Assembly: GCA_037962975.1 (NCBI GenBank)
Contig: CM075669.1
Span: forward strand, 110,624,501-110,688,500
Direction of reading: 5' to 3'
From: Clitoria ternatea
Taxonomy: Eukaryota; Streptophyta; Magnoliopsida; Fabales; Fabaceae
Length of the DNA: 64,000 nucleotides
In this document: positions 42,084 through 54,108 of the stretch, piece by piece
Layout: each line of letters begins with the position of its first letter
Numbering within the stretch: the stretch's first letter is position 1
Made by a program: the position numbers and the translations under genes
The notes under the pieces: generated by a model
Seen by the model: only the letters and a program-made list of their open reading frames with translations
What the model was told of the DNA's origin: nothing
Database searches by the model: none

Positions 42084-44203
42084 TCAGATAGTGCTAAGTC
42101 TCTGTCCATTTACCCTAAATGTACCAGATTTCTCGCTCCATAGTTCGACAGCTCCAAAGGGAAAGACTTTTGTCACCTTGAATGGTCCCGACCATCGGGA
42201 TCTAAGTTTACCTGGAAAAAGCTTCAGTCTGGAATTAAACAGTAAAACCATATCACCTGGATTAAATGTTCTCCGTTGGATGTGACGATCATGCCATTGG
42301 TTGGTTTTTTCTTTATAAATTCTGGCATCTTCGTATGCATCTAGACGGAGTTCTTCAAGCTCATTTAATTCCAACAATCTTTGTTCACCTGCAGCCTTAT
42401 GATCAAAGTTAAGAGTTTTAACAGCCCAAAAAGATTTATATTCTAGCTCAACAGGTAAATGACAGGGCTTCCCATATACTAGCTTAAAAGGTGTGGTTCC
42501 AATGGGAGTTTTGTATGCGGTTCGATACGCCCATAAGGAATCATCTAACTTAATAGACCAATCCTTACGTGATGTATTCACCACTTTTTGAAGAATATTT
42601 TTAATTTCCCGATTGGATACCTCAACTTGTCCACTAGTTTGTGGGTGATAAGGTGTAGCAACCTTATGTCTAACTCCATATTTCTTTAGAAGGGTCTGAA
42701 AAGTTTTCTCAATAAAATGAGACCCTCCATCACTTATAACACATTTTGGGACCCCAAACCTTGGAAATATTATTTTCTTGAAAAGTTTAATAACAGTCTT
42801 AGCATCAAAATGGGGTAAAGCAATGGCTTCCACCCATTTTGACACATAGTCAACTGCCACTAATATGAACTGATTTCCAAAAGAGGAAAGAAAGGGACCC
42901 ATAAAATCAACACCCCATACATCAAACAATTCAACTTCTAAAATGGTATTCAATGGCATCTCTTGTCTCTTACCAATGTTAACTGTTCTTTGGCAAGCAT
43001 CACAAGTTAGAACATACTTACGTACATCCTTAAAAATATTTGGCCAATAGAACCCAGCTTGCAATATTTTAGCGGCTGTCTTGGAGGTGCTCATGTGTCC
43101 TCCACAAGAAAGAGAATGGCAATGATCCAAGATAGCATGGACATCATCTTGTGAAACACATCTCCGAATCATACCATCTGCACATTGCTTGAAAAGGAGT
43201 GGTTTATCCCAATAATAATGCTTGACATCTGCATAAAACTTTTTCCTTTGCTGAAAGCTAAGATCAGAGGGTAAGATACCATATGCAAGAAAATTTACAA
43301 AATCAGCATACCAAGGAACACGTTGGATACTAAGATTCAAGAGTTGTTCATCCAGAAAAGATTCATTGATAGGAATATTATCTGTTTCTTCTTTTTTAGA
43401 TGTCAACCTAGACAGTTGGTCAGCGACCAAGTTCTCGGTACCCTTCTTGTCCTTAATTTCCAAGTCAAATTCTTGCAATATTAGAATCCACCTAATTAAT
43501 CTAGGCTTTGCTTCCTTTTTATTCAATAGATACTTAATGGTAGAGTGGTCAGTGTAAACAGTAACATGTGAACCTACCAAGTAAGAACTAAATTTATCAA
43601 AAGCAAAGACAATAGCTAATAGTTCTTTTTCAGTTGTGGCATAATTTACCTGAGCATCATCTAGCGTCCGGCTGGCATAATGAATTACATGGAGCTTTTT
43701 ATCCTTTCTTTGCCCCAATACAGCACCCACTACATAATCACTCGCATCGCACATTAACTCAAATGGGAGTTTCCAATCAGGTGGTTGTACGATGGGGGCA
43801 GAGATTAGAGCTTGCTTAATCCTGCAAAAAGCTTCCATACAAGATGAATCAAAATTGAAAGGCACATCCTTACCCAGAAGAGTTGTAAGAGGCTTTGTGA
43901 TCTTGGAGAAATCTTTAATGAACCTGCGGTAAAACCCTGCATGTCCAAGAAAACTCCGAATACCTTTCACATTTGTGGGTGGAGGCAATTTTTCAATCAC
44001 TTCTACTTTAGCCTTATCAACTTCTATACCTCTCTCAGACACTAGGTGTCCAAGAACTATGTCTTCTCTTACCATAAAATGGCATTTTCCCCAATTTAGA
44101 ACCAAATTGGTTTCTTCACAACGCTACAAGACTTGGCACAAATTTGTTAAACAATTATCAAAATCCAAACCATGCACTTAAAAATCATCCATAAAGACTT
44201 CCA
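42084..44203 (-). pseudogene. Athila Pol, C-terminal part: RT end, RNase H, integrase
   Basis: A 673-codon frame open from 44105 to 42084. RT end: FMVREDIVLGHLVSERGIEV and SFLGHAGFYRRFIKDFSKI. RNase H: FELMCDASDYVVGAVLGQ, TTEKELLAIVFAF, VYTDHSTIKYLL (D, E, D). Integrase zinc finger: CGGHMSTSKTAAKILQAGFY to CDACQ. Core: DVWGVDFMGPF, CVISDGGSHFIE, TSGQVEVSNREIKNIL (D, D, E). C-terminal: FNPGDMVLLFNSRLKLFPGK and SGPFKV. The stretch 44106-44203 holds the catalytic FMDDF followed by TAA and TAG stops before the frame reopens. Apart from these stops it looks well preserved. Confidence 0.9.
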
Positions 44204-44803
44204 TCACATTTTCCATAAGATCAGAAAAAATTGCTTGCATACACCTTTGAAAAGTCGCAGGTGCATTACATAAACCAAAAGGCATACGTCTGTAAGCATA
44301 AGTCCCATAAGGGCAAGTGAAGGTAGTCTTTTCTTGATCAGATGGATGAATGGGAATTTGATGAAACCTGAATACCCATCCAAATAACAGAAATAAGAGT
44401 GTTTCGCAAGTCTTTCAAGCATTTGATCAATAAAAGGGAGGAGAAAATGATCTTTTTTCGTGGCGCTATTTAACTTCCTATAATCAATGCACATGCGCCA
44501 ACCAGAGACAATCCTAGTAGGAATCAAGTTATGTTTATCATTTTCAATCATAGTTATTCCCCCCTTTTTAGGCACCACATGGACAGGACTTATCCATTTA
44601 CTACTATCAACAGGATATATGACTCCAGCATCAAGCAATTTCAAAATTTCCTTTTTAACCACTTCTTGTATTTTAGGATTTAATCTCCTAAGTGGTTCTA
44701 CTGTAGGCCTACTTTCATTTTCTACAGTAATCCTGTGCATACAAAGAGAAGGGCTAATTCCTTTGATATCATCCATTGTATAACCTATTACCTTTCTATA
44801 CAA
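44204..44803 (-). pseudogene. Athila reverse transcriptase, N-terminal part
   Basis: The reading includes YTMDDIKGISPSLCMHRI (the usual start), VKKEILKLLDAGVIYPV, WISPVHVVPKKGGIT, GWRMCIDYRKLNSATKKDHF and FLDGYSGF-like CYLDGYSGF (about 44375). One base is lost near 44368, after which the expected peptide is out of frame. A TAA (44807-44809) separates it from the protease frame upstream. Confidence 0.88.
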
Positions 44804-44809
44804 CCTAAG

Positions 44810-46264
44810 TTATTTCAAAAGTTTTTCAGTTTCACATGGATTCAATTCAGCATTGATAATCACAGGATATGTGGAATTAGGACCAAGAAATTCATACCTT
44901 AATGAAGCTGGTAAAGGTTTTAATTCCACATTGGGGCTTACCACTTTTTCACACATGACCTCAGTATCATGTGGGGCCTCAGAGCAATCAAATGTTTCTG
45001 TCAGCTCAATCATGAAAATAGTTTCAAGTGGGTCATTAGGAAGGGTTGTTTCCTTTACCACTTGTTTGACAAAATCCACAATACAACAAACATCATTATA
45101 AGGTTTTTCTAAAACATTTTTCATGTTGAAATCAACCTTTTGGTCTCCAACAGTTAGAGACAACTTACCATTTTTGACATCGATCACAGCACCTGCAGTT
45201 GCTAAAAATGGTCTGCCTAAAATAATAGGAATCAAAGAATCTTCGTCCATTTCAAGCACAACAAAGTCAGCAGGTAAAAAAAATTTTCCTATCTTAATAG
45301 GAACATCCTCTAAAATTCCTACAGGATATTTTACAGATCTATCAGCCAATTGTAAAGACATCCTAGTAGGTTTTAGTTCACCCAATCCTAACTTTTCAGC
45401 AACAGATAATGGCATTAAACTCACACTCGCTCCTAAATCACACAATGCTTTATCTATATTCATGTCACCAATCATACAAGGAATAGAGAAACTACCTGGA
45501 TCTTGGAGCTTGGGTGGAAGTTTCTTTTGAATTAGAGCACTGCACTCTTCAGTAAGTACAACTGTACCATCTTCCTCCAGTCTTCTTTTGTTGGACAGAA
45601 TGTCCTTCAGGAACTTTGCATATGTGGGCATTTGCTGCAAAGCATCTGTAAAAGGAATATTAATATACAATTTCTTTAAAACATCAAGGAACTTACCAAA
45701 TTGTTTGTCCAACTTTGCTTTGGCTAAGCGCTGAGGAAATGGAATGGGAGGTTGATATGGCATAACCTCCTCCTTCTTTTCTTGTGGTTTCTCTTCTTCA
45801 ATTACTGGATGAGATGAAGATTCATCGACTTTCTTTTCCTCCTTTGCAGTCTTGTCAACTGGCCCATCGTATTGACTACCACTCCTAAGAGTGACAGCCA
45901 TGGTTTGGTTAGATGGTCCAGCCTCTGGTTTTCCAGGAAATGTTCCCGGTGTTCTTTGAGAATAGGAGGCTTGTTGGGCAATTTGATTTTCCAGTATTTT
46001 GTTGTGAGTGGCAAGAGAGTCCACTTTTGAAGCCAAGTTTTTTATTGCATCAGAGAATTCATCATTTTGTTTAAGTTGAGTAGCTACAAATGTCTCCATC
46101 AAGGATTCTAGCTTTGATTTTTGTGGAATATAGGTTCCTTGTTGAGGTTTGTAGTTACTTTGGAATTGAGGTGGCCTATTTTGGAAGCCAGGTGGACCTT
46201 GTGGGGGTCTGTAGTTACCTTGATAATTTCCATTGTAGTTTCCAATAGCATCCACCTGATGCAT
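44810..46264 (-). CDS. Athila Gag C-terminus and protease frame
   Basis: A 484-codon open frame. It starts in the Gag C-terminal region (HQVDAIGNYNGNYQG, then a coiled QNDEFSDAIKNLASKVDSL stretch) and passes an acidic linker to the aspartic protease, ALCDLGASVSLMPLSV (about 45410-45455). GMIGDMNID-like sequence precedes it and LIPIILGRPFLATAGAVIDV follows. Active-site residues are intact. The chosen start is only the first Met after a TAA at 46268; the true protein would be continuous with gag. A TAA at the end separates it from RT. Confidence 0.85.
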   Translation of the reverse strand: MHQVDAIGNYNGNYQGNYRPPQGPPGFQNRPPQFQSNYKPQQGTYIPQKSKLESLMETFVATQLKQNDEFSDAIKNLASKVDSLATHNKILENQIAQQASYSQRTPGTFPGKPEAGPSNQTMAVTLRSGSQYDGPVDKTAKEEKKVDESSSHPVIEEEKPQEKKEEVMPYQPPIPFPQRLAKAKLDKQFGKFLDVLKKLYINIPFTDALQQMPTYAKFLKDILSNKRRLEEDGTVVLTEECSALIQKKLPPKLQDPGSFSIPCMIGDMNIDKALCDLGASVSLMPLSVAEKLGLGELKPTRMSLQLADRSVKYPVGILEDVPIKIGKFFLPADFVVLEMDEDSLIPIILGRPFLATAGAVIDVKNGKLSLTVGDQKVDFNMKNVLEKPYNDVCCIVDFVKQVVKETTLPNDPLETIFMIELTETFDCSEAPHDTEVMCEKVVSPNVELKPLPASLRYEFLGPNSTYPVIINAELNPCETEKLLK

Positions 46265-46267
46265 TTC

Positions 46268-47259
46268 TTATTCTTGATTAGGAGTCATTGCTAAATGGCA
46301 GTTTGTAGCTCCATGTCCTGAAACACCACAAACTTCACAAACAATATTAGTAGCACCTGTTGACCCTATTTTATCAAGTTTTAATGTTAATGCTTCAACT
46401 TTGGTAGAAAGTAGGGAAAGAGCATCGACAGAATACTTACCTGGTGTTTTAGAAGGTACTCCTCTCTTAGAGTTCCACTGGTGAGTGTTTTGAGCTATTT
46501 CCTCGATCAGGTTCTCAGCTTCATCAACATTTTTACTCATGAAAGCTCCTCCAGCTGCAGCATCTAAAGAGATCTTTTTTGTGGAAGTTAGTCCATTATA
46601 GAAAATATGGATTGTCAACCACCTTTCTATCCCATGATGAGGACATTCTCTTAGCATCTCCCTATATCTTTTCCAGGCTTCATACAAGGATTCATCATCT
46701 TTTGTGAAAAATTGATGATTTGTTTTCTCAGCACATCAGTCTTGTTCCTTGGGTACCATTTATTGATAAAAGCACTGGACAATTGTTCCCAAGTCGTGAT
46801 GGATCCTTCAGGAAGAGAGTATAACCACGCTCTTGCTTTATCTCTTAAGGAGAAAGGGAAAAGTCTTAAGCGAATGGCATCATTGGTAGCTCCGTTCATC
46901 TTCAGGGTGTCACAGTATTCAAGAAAGATTTGAAGGTGAAGGTTTGGATCTTCAGAGGGTAAACCTCCGAATTGGTTCTGTTGAACCATTGAGAGTAGTG
47001 AAGGCTTCAATTCAAATTTGTTAGCCTCCACTGTGGGTCTAAGGATGCTAGATCCTCTCCCATTAGTGCTTGGAGTGGTAAAATCTCTTAAGGGTCTGTG
47101 TTGGTCTGCCATTTGTTTTTCTTTTTGTTCTTTTTGTTGTTTTTGTTGTTTTCTTAAAGCTCTAAGGGTACGTTCTATCTCAGGGTCAAATCCTAAGTTT
47201 AGATCGACACTACGGCTTCGTCGCATAAATAGAAAATAAATGACAAATAAAACAAACAA
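46268..47259 (-). pseudogene. Athila Gag, first unit (frameshift and stop)
   Basis: Two overlapping frames (47259-46651 and 46687-46268) give one Gag. The start region includes MRRSRSVDLNLGFDPEIERT (Met at about 47226), then MADQHRPLRDF and the core seen in the second unit. A one-base loss in the run near 46700 shifts the frame after NFSQK. The CCHC knuckle CEVCGVSGHGATNC is near 46310-46350. A TAA replaces glutamine at 46268-46270. The second unit at 36161-37282 lacks these two lesions. Confidence 0.87.
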
Positions 47260-47409
47260 TTACAAAAATAAAACAACAACAAATACACAGAATATAGAAC
47301 AAAATACAAAATTACAAAGAAAATAAAAATAAAAATAAAATAACAATAAAAATATTAACAAGTATGATCTAATCGAATTTCAATATTGCCGATATTTGAG
47401 GGACAACAG

Positions 47410-47427
47410 TCCCCGGCAACGGCACCA
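47410..47427 (-). other. Primer-binding site, tRNA-Asp type (first Athila unit)
   Basis: TCCCCGGCAACGGCACCA on the plus strand, identical to the site at 37581-37598. It lies six bases from the end of LTR B. Confidence 0.85.
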
Positions 47428-47433
47428 AAAACT

Positions 47434-50400
47434 TGACAGGGCCCGCAAGCGCACGGGTTATCCACAGGGACTGTGTTCAAAGTATCGGCATATTAAAATT
47501 TAATTATCCACACAATTGATTTTTAAGGTTTTGGTAAAATAAAACACAAAATTAAATTGCACAGAATACAAAAATAAAATTTACTTGACACTTAAAAAAT
47601 CAGAGTTGAGAGTATCTTGGGATTTCGGGGGATTAAGACTCTATTTTATGTTAATGAATTTTAACTTTTCATAAATAAGAATCGAATTAAGTTTTCCAAG
47701 GCGAATTTTCCAAAAGCTAATTAATATGTTCCTCTCGGAATCCTATTAATGTACCTAACCTATGGAAAGCGCTGCTTAATCCTCAGAAAGGCCCATTATC
47801 GTTTTATGAAAATCTTTTTTATTTCCTCAAAAGAATTTTGATTACTTTCACGGTTTTATCGAGGTCATAAAAAGAATTTCAAAAATCTTAGGTTTAGTTC
47901 AAAGCTTTCCGGTAAAAATAAATCTCTCGATTCTATTTATTACCTAAACTTACTAATATACCCGTAAGTATACAATTTTATCATTTAGGTTCTTGTTAGG
48001 AATTACTAAAAGCATTGAGCATAATTGAACTAAATGGAAAACATAAATTTATTTAATTCCAAGTCAAAATAACATTAAAATAAAATATTATCATACCCCC
48101 TTTATCCCAAGATAATTAATTTAGCTACTCATGAAATAATTCAAATTCATATATATAATGGAAAAATAAAACATACAAGATATGGTAAAAAATAAAGACT
48201 TACAAGTTTCTCTAAAAGCTTAGAATAATTTACCACTGTAATTCCTTGTTGCAATATTCCTCCACAAATTACAAATTTAAATACTCACTTTTACAGCCCT
48301 CACCACTCTTACAAAATAAAATAAAGAAAAAGAAAATAAAAAGAGAAACAAAACGAAAAAGAAAGAAAAAGAACGAAGAAAGAAATAAAGAAAAAAGAAA
48401 GAAAGAAAAGAGAAGAGAAGCACGGAAGAAGAAAAGAGAAAACGAAAGAAAGAGAAGAAAAGAAAAGGAATTTAAGCTTATGGAAATTGATTTCAAGTGA
48501 TGCTGTCCGTGTTCCCTTTTATAGGCAAAGGAAGGGGAGAAGTTAGCTTGGAAAACGCGTTGCCAGTTGGTGCAATTGTCTTCTTCTCAGCCACCCCACC
48601 ATCACAGCTTGGAGACAGCCTAGATGGTGTCAAGTGGGAGAAAACTTTCGGTGCATGTGACTTCCAACTGTCCCAAATTGCATTATTTTAATATTTCCAA
48701 TAATTCGGTGCTTGGATTTATTCAGCTGGGCAAATTCCGAGTGGAAAAATGGGTCAGTTTTCATCTTTTCTCCAAAATCCGAGTGAAAGCTTGCTGGAGG
48801 GTGGTTTGCTGAGTGCTGGACGGTGTTGCATTGTGAAGAATTGGGTCGGTTTTCACCTTCTCTCTAGAATCCGAGTGGAAAAATGCCTTTTGTGCATAAA
48901 ACCGACTGGAAAAAGGTGCATTTTCTAAAGAAGACCGAGTGAGTATTTGCTCGGTGTCGAGTTGAGGGGTCGGTGTTTGGAAGAAAACCGGTCGGTATTT
49001 GGAACAAATCGGTCGGTGTTGAGTTGCTGTGAAGTCGGAAAGTGTTACTTTTGAAAGGAGAGGGGACGGTGTTGTGGCTTGAGGGACAGTGGAGTTGCTG
49101 GGCGGAGATGAGCAAAGCAACTCCGATTGCTTTATTTCTTCGAAACTGATTGAAAAGTGAATCGGAACCGAGTGAAAAGTGATTCACTCAGAACTGATTA
49201 GAAGGTGGCTCGGAATTGACTGAAGAGGGACTCGGATCCGACTGAAACCATTCACTCGGCTCAGCTTCATGGAGTTCATTCAAAACTGATTGAAGACTCA
49301 CTCAGGATCAGAATTTATTCAATTGGTTCCCAAACATTTTCACTTGGTTGTCTCTGAATCTGAACCACTCGGTTCAAACTTTGCTCGAATTTTGCTTTAG
49401 AATTCACTCGGTCAAATTCATTCGGATACATTCACTCAGATTTGCTTTGAAATAATTCAGTCGGCCTTCATTCCTTGAAATAATACACTTGGAAGTGTCT
49501 TCTTGCTTTTTACTCGGAATGGCCTTCAGTCGTCAATCAACCTAGTCGGTTGTCTTTACTTGAATCTGGCTGATTGAATTTCCTCTCATGTCCGAGCCTT
49601 GCTTTGCTCGGAAATATAGGTTTCTGACCCATCTCACTCAGACTTAGTGTGAAACTATGAGAATCTGTCCGAGTGTGATTCACTCTTGGTCGGATTTTCC
49701 TTGCTTGCTTAAGGCATTACTCGGAAATGCCTTGTTCCGCTTGAGAATGCCATCTTCTCTGAGTGAAACCACTCGGATTCCTCCTTAGTCAGCATTTATT
49801 CATTTCAGTGGCCTCTTCTACTCGGAATCCATTCACTCAGAACAGCTTTTCACTCGGATTAGTTGCAATCAGAAAGCTCCCACTCGGATTTACTTCAATC
49901 AGCAATCCTTTTCACTAGGAGAATAGCTTTGGACATATTTATTGGAGGTCAGTCTCCTTTTTTCACTCGGAATGGACGCAGTCAGGGAAGTTTCACTCGG
50001 AATCACCTCCAACCGAGACTTATTCCATTTCAGCATTGGTCCTTCACTCGAGTCAGCCATTTATCACTCGAAATGGCTTTGACAGGGAACATTTCACTCG
50101 GATTTTCTCCAACAGTGCAGTATTCCACTCGGCAATGCTCTACTCTGAGTCTTTCCACTCGGATTTGGTCATTTTTGAGTTATCCCACTCGGATTTGGCC
50201 ATTTTGAGTCGGATTTCAGTGCTCTGAGTCGGATTTTTGCTTTCTGAGTCAGATTTCAGCTTTAAAAAGAGAATTCTTTCCACTTTGGGCTTGTTCTTCT
50301 TGTTTCTTTATCATTTTATGGTCGTTTTTCTCTTGTTTTTGACCCTTTATTACCTTAATTCCTGCAAAATAACATACCTAAGTAAAAAATAGTGGAAAGA

Positions 50401-50496
50401 AAGCAAAAATCGCAATAAATAAATGAAATACAGTGCATAATGATTAAAATCATAAGCAAATTAGACCTAATTTATTGTATTATAAAGCACTTATCA
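47434..50496 (-). repeat. Athila LTR B (5' LTR)
   Basis: 3063 bp, with the same borders and inner order as LTR A: CCGAGTG array at 48730-50260, TATA box at 48515-48524, and purine-rich strand at 48310-48480. Relative to LTR A it lacks 28 bases just inside the 3' end (after CACGGGTTAT, near 47460). The outer flank at 50497 is coding remnant U. Confidence 0.9.
48730..50260. repeat. CCGAGTG / CACTCGG motif array in Athila LTR B
   Basis: The counterpart of 38930-40450 in LTR A, with the same order of units. Substitutions often hit the CG of the motif (for example CACTCAG or CACTTGG), as expected from methylation decay. Confidence 0.88.
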
Positions 50497-50578
50497 ATCA
50501 TATGCCCCAGAGTCCAGTGTGAAGTTTGAAGAACTTGATGTTAGGATGTGCTCTAGAACTGTCGTGCTTGATGTGAAC
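50497..50578 (+). pseudogene. Coding remnant U, left part
   Basis: The 82 bases between LTR B and element A2 are open in one frame (SYAPESSVKFEELDVRMCSR, then TVVLDVN). The frame continues after A2 at 58326 for nine codons (starting RSCFYG) to a TAA, once one TGAAC copy is removed. It is probably the C-terminus of an older element protein; I do not recognise the family. Confidence 0.5.
50574..50578. other. Target-site duplication TGAAC, left copy
   Basis: TGAAC directly before the A2 LTR equals 58321-58325. A 5-bp duplication is standard for Ty3/gypsy integrase. Confidence 0.9.
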
Positions 50579-51439
50579 TGGTAAAGAATTTCTTGTAATG
50601 GTAAAGGGTGATGGTTTTAGTTTGTGATATAGTGAAAAGAATCAAGTTTGTACAATATGAAATATCCATGCCAAGTTTAACACGGAAGTTGTAGTGATAG
50701 AAGGATGTCGTTCCACTGAGGGGTGATTAACTTGGAAACTTAGATGTATAAATTGACTTGACCAAAAGCTTGCATTTTGAGTTTTTAAACAATTTATGAT
50801 GACTAAAATTAAACTGAAGGTAATAAGCTTTAACAAGAGAAGTAACAATAATGCAAAGTTAAATGGAGATCAAATATGTAAAGCTGGGATTGGTTTCATC
50901 TATCTCACCTTTTATACGTTATGCAAATCAGCATATATGGAACTTGAAATGACAATTTTTACGTCACAATCAAAGTCATTTGCATCGATCCCTCGACTAC
51001 AAAATTCATAAGAGTGGTTCCAAACTGTTGATCCCTCAATCACCTTGAAACCATTCCAGCCTTATCGATGGATTCTTTAGACGTTTGTTACACTAGATAC
51101 TATCCCTAGCAGCTATGTAACAAGCATTTAATTCATATCTATTTTCAAAAATTATTTCCTAATACACTTAAGAAAACCAAAGTCAAGAAAATAGTGATCA
51201 AGTATTCTCAGGCATTAAGCATAGAATGAAACACAAAAATCATCAATTCTTATTACCATACATGCAGAAGTACACCAACAGTATGTTGGGTTTGAATTGA
51301 TTACAACCAATCCCAATGAATGAATTAGCTACATATGAATGTCATGTTGGAGGAACAATACAACAAAAATTTATCAGAAGGGTTTGTTAAGTGTTGAAGA
51401 AGAGTGGAGTTTGGGAGTCTTGAAGTGAGGAAGTGTCTC

Positions 51440-51450
51440 TGTTCTTTTAT
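51440..51450 (-). promoter_or_regulatory. TATA box of A2 3' LTR
   Basis: On the minus strand, AGTATAAAAGA lies about 150 bases from the U3 motif array. The partner in the other LTR is at about 57600-57610. Confidence 0.6.
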
Positions 51451-51594
51451 ACTGAAAGTCTTGCTCAAGTTTATTCTTCCTTCGCTTAAGTGAGACCCCA
51501 CTTGTTGATAGCCGACATAGGAGTGGTCAGAAATATGCAGAAACATGAAGAAGTGGATGCGCTGGGATCGCACCATTGGCCAATAATTACCTTT

Positions 51595-52080
51595 AGATCA
51601 CGCTCAAGCGCCAGTGGTCACACTTAAGCGTGAGGGTTTTTGATGCTCTCTGACTTGTTCACGCTTGAGCGCAAGGCTCAAGCATAAGCTTTTATTGTTC
51701 CATGCTTAAGCGTCCCATGTCATGCTCAAGCGTGGGAGGTCCTGATGCTCTCTGGCTTGTTTACACTTAAGCTTGCTTGCTCAAGCTTAAGCTTGCTTTG
51801 CTCAAGCTCAAGCTCACTGACTTTACATTCTCAGATTCTACGCTTAAGCTTTCTCAAGCTTAAGCTTACTTTGCTCAAGCTTAAGCTTACTTTGCTCAAG
51901 CTTAAGCTTGAAGCTTAAGCTTGTTGTCTTTATATGCTCTCGATCACGCTTAAGCTTGCTTTCTCACGCTTAAGCTTGCTTTTTCAAGCTTAAGCTTGCT
52001 TTGCTCGAGCTTAAGCTTGCTTTGCTCAAGCTTAAGCTCTTAGGCTTGCTTTGCTCAAGCTCAAGCTTGCTGGCTTTCTT
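51595..52080. repeat. Palindromic motif array, core GCTYRAGC, in A2 3' LTR
   Basis: About 480 bases of AAGCTTAAGCTT, CACGCTTAAGCGTG and CACGCTCAAGCGTG type palindromes, with spacer phrases such as CCTGATGCTCTCTGGC. These resemble the array and spacers in LTRs Y and Z, although A2 belongs to another lineage and lies on the other strand. Confidence 0.92.
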
Positions 52081-52255
52081 GTTGAATTTCCTGCAACTTT
52101 CCAAGAGTTTTAACATAATTTTTCCTTTATACACATATCCATCACTACTTGAAAGATTCATGCTCAATTCCTTCAATCATTCATCAATTCAGCTCAAATG
52201 TTTACAAAATTAGTTCAAATGAGTCATGAAATCAATTCTTAATCAACACTTATCA

Positions 52256-53560
52256 AACTCTCCCGAACCTAGACTTTTGCTTGTCCTCAAGCAAAAAGAA
52301 TGAGATCTTAAACAAGAAAGCAATCATGATGTTTAAATTCTAGTTGCAAACAAAGTTAAAGACAGTCTTTAAATTTCAATCCTTTTGGACATGTGGCTTT
52401 CTAAATATCCATTCAATTTGAAATGCAAATTGTACTTGAATTTTCTACATAGCAAGTAACTAATATTGTAAGAATAAGGAGTTCTCTTTATCTCTCACTT
52501 AGTTCCTGTTTCACATATTCATCATCAGAATTGCCTAGTTAGCATTGCTAGTCATTTCCAATCAAACTAAAATCAAAAGAGCAGCAAGGATCAAAAGGAC
52601 TTTAGCAAGGTTGTAATGGAGCTTGGCTCACAACAATTCTTGGTTTTTCTTAGAGTTAAAATTGCATGTAAAGAAGGAGAGAGCATAATCGCTACTGACT
52701 TTCATAATTTGTGATCTTGCTTCCTTAATTTCAACTCATTCACTTCTTCTTTATGTTTTAGCGATTCTCCTTTTATTTTATTTCTTTTGAGTTAAGTAAT
52801 GAGAACCACTTTCTTTTCTTTTCTTTTCAAAATTTTTCTTTCCAGTCATCCATCTCTTGCATTACCTTAGATTTTTTACAGAGGTAATTATGCTCTTCTA
52901 ACTTAAGCATGCTATTGAGGTAGGATTTAATTTTTCATGCTTAAGTTAGGGTGATTTATGAATAAAATTTCTAGGCTCAAAAGGCTACAGAAGAATAGGT
53001 TACTTTATTTTTATTATGGTTAGCTTTTTGGCTCTAGCTTTATATGTTTTACAAAAATTCCTTAATCATTTCCATACTTATCTCTTTAGATAAAAGTTAA
53101 CTAGAAAAGTAGGCAATGCATACAAAACAATTACTAATGAGACTCTCACTGTTTGATTGATCACTCACTCACAAGGTTCTAAGGCCAGACTCCAAAATTC
53201 TATCAGTAGAAGGTTCAAGCATATGCAAAAAGAAAATTCAAAAGCACACTTATTCTAATTTCCTGGGTCTGAATTCAACCATTTGTCCTTAAAAACCTTT
53301 TTCTATCTTTAAAATTGTTGCTATACTTAATGAATCTTTGCATGTATTTTACTTTTCTTTTCTTAAAGTTGGTTCTTAGTTGGGCTTTCAAAACAATACA
53401 ACTTTATGCATGTCATCAGATCAAAACAATCAAACATAATCATCATGAAGGCATGAGAAAAGTTTCAATTTTGTCCAAAAATTTCAAACCCAGGTATCCA
53501 AAATAACTACAGCAAGATAAAATATTAAACTAAAGAAAACGGAGATTAAAGATCATAAAA
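52256..53560 (-). other. Non-coding 3' region of A2
   Basis: About 1.3 kb of AT-rich sequence next to the polypurine tract. GAGGACAAGCAA on the minus strand (near 52290) is the conserved Athila phrase. No gene seen. Confidence 0.6.
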
Positions 53561-53574
53561 TGTTAAATTTGGAA

Positions 53575-53770
53575 AAGGCAATAACTCATCCTTCACTTAT
53601 CTCCTCTGCAACATCCTCTGTATCTGCATCCTGCTCAAGTTTTAGTGCATGCTCTCTAGTTAGAAGTGGCTATGATGAGGGTCCTAGTCTAGTTTGAGAA
53701 GTCTCACCCCTTCCTGGTAGAATAGGCCTGTCCCCAGGCCATGCAATGTAGGTTGCAAACTTTTCACACT
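53575..53770 (-). pseudogene. Possible C-terminal coding remnant in A2
   Basis: Minus-strand reading FATYIAWPGDRPILPGRGET, then an acidic end with EDVAEEISEG and TGA, broken by one TAG. Composition and the clean acidic end suggest a real C-terminus, perhaps of the extra ORF that some Athila relatives carry, but I cannot place it in a family. Confidence 0.3.
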
Positions 53771-54035
53771 TAAGCGCATTATCTGAGCTTAAGCGTATAT
53801 GCAACAGTGTCCAATATGCTTACCCACGCTTGAGTGTGGTTCCTACGCTTGGCCTAATTTGTGATCCACGCTCAAGCTTGAGGAATCACACTTAAGCGTG
53901 ATTATGACAGTGGCAGAATTGTGGTTTCACGCTTGAGCTTCTCCATTGAGCTTAAGCTTGAATGGGGCAGAATTCATTTGTCAAGCTTAAGTTTGAGCTT
54001 GGCATTGGGTGCTTGAGCTTGAATGATGAGTGATG
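53770..54035. repeat. GCTYRAGC motif cluster inside A2
   Basis: Several CACGCTTGAG, CACTTAAGCGTG and GAGCTTAAGC units lie in the internal region, just downstream (in the sense of the element) of the protease remnant, where RT would normally begin. Confidence 0.75.
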
Positions 54036-54108
54036 AGTTGTCGCCATGTGCCTGATCATAAATGAAAGTTCAAAACATTAAACACACATACTAATTGGAT
54101 TAAAAACA

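Larger units (their letters stand above)
37605..50496 (-). mobile_element. Athila-type Ty3/gypsy element (complete unit, LTR B to LTR A)
   Basis: On the minus strand: 5' LTR 50496-47434, primer-binding site 47427-47410, gag, protease, RT, RNase H, integrase, non-coding 3' region, polypurine tract at 40711-40697, 3' LTR 40696-37605. The truncated second gag-pro follows immediately (37604-35396), so this is a tandem LTR-internal-LTR-internal array. The lineage is set by the TGATAAGTGC LTR start, the tRNA-Asp primer site, GAGGACAAGCAA before the polypurine tract, and the DLGASVSLMPL protease. Confidence 0.88.
50579..52255 (-). repeat. 3' LTR of A2
   Basis: Minus-strand borders TGATAAGTGTTG and TTTACCA, 1677 bp. 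It is similar to the 5' LTR (two differences in 50 bases compared near 50690), with length differences mostly in the motif array (51595-52080). TATA box at about 51445. Confidence 0.9.

Noticed and set aside
52001..52213. Leucine-rich frames on both strands near 51970-52213
   Set aside because: They translate AAGCTTAAGCTT repeats.
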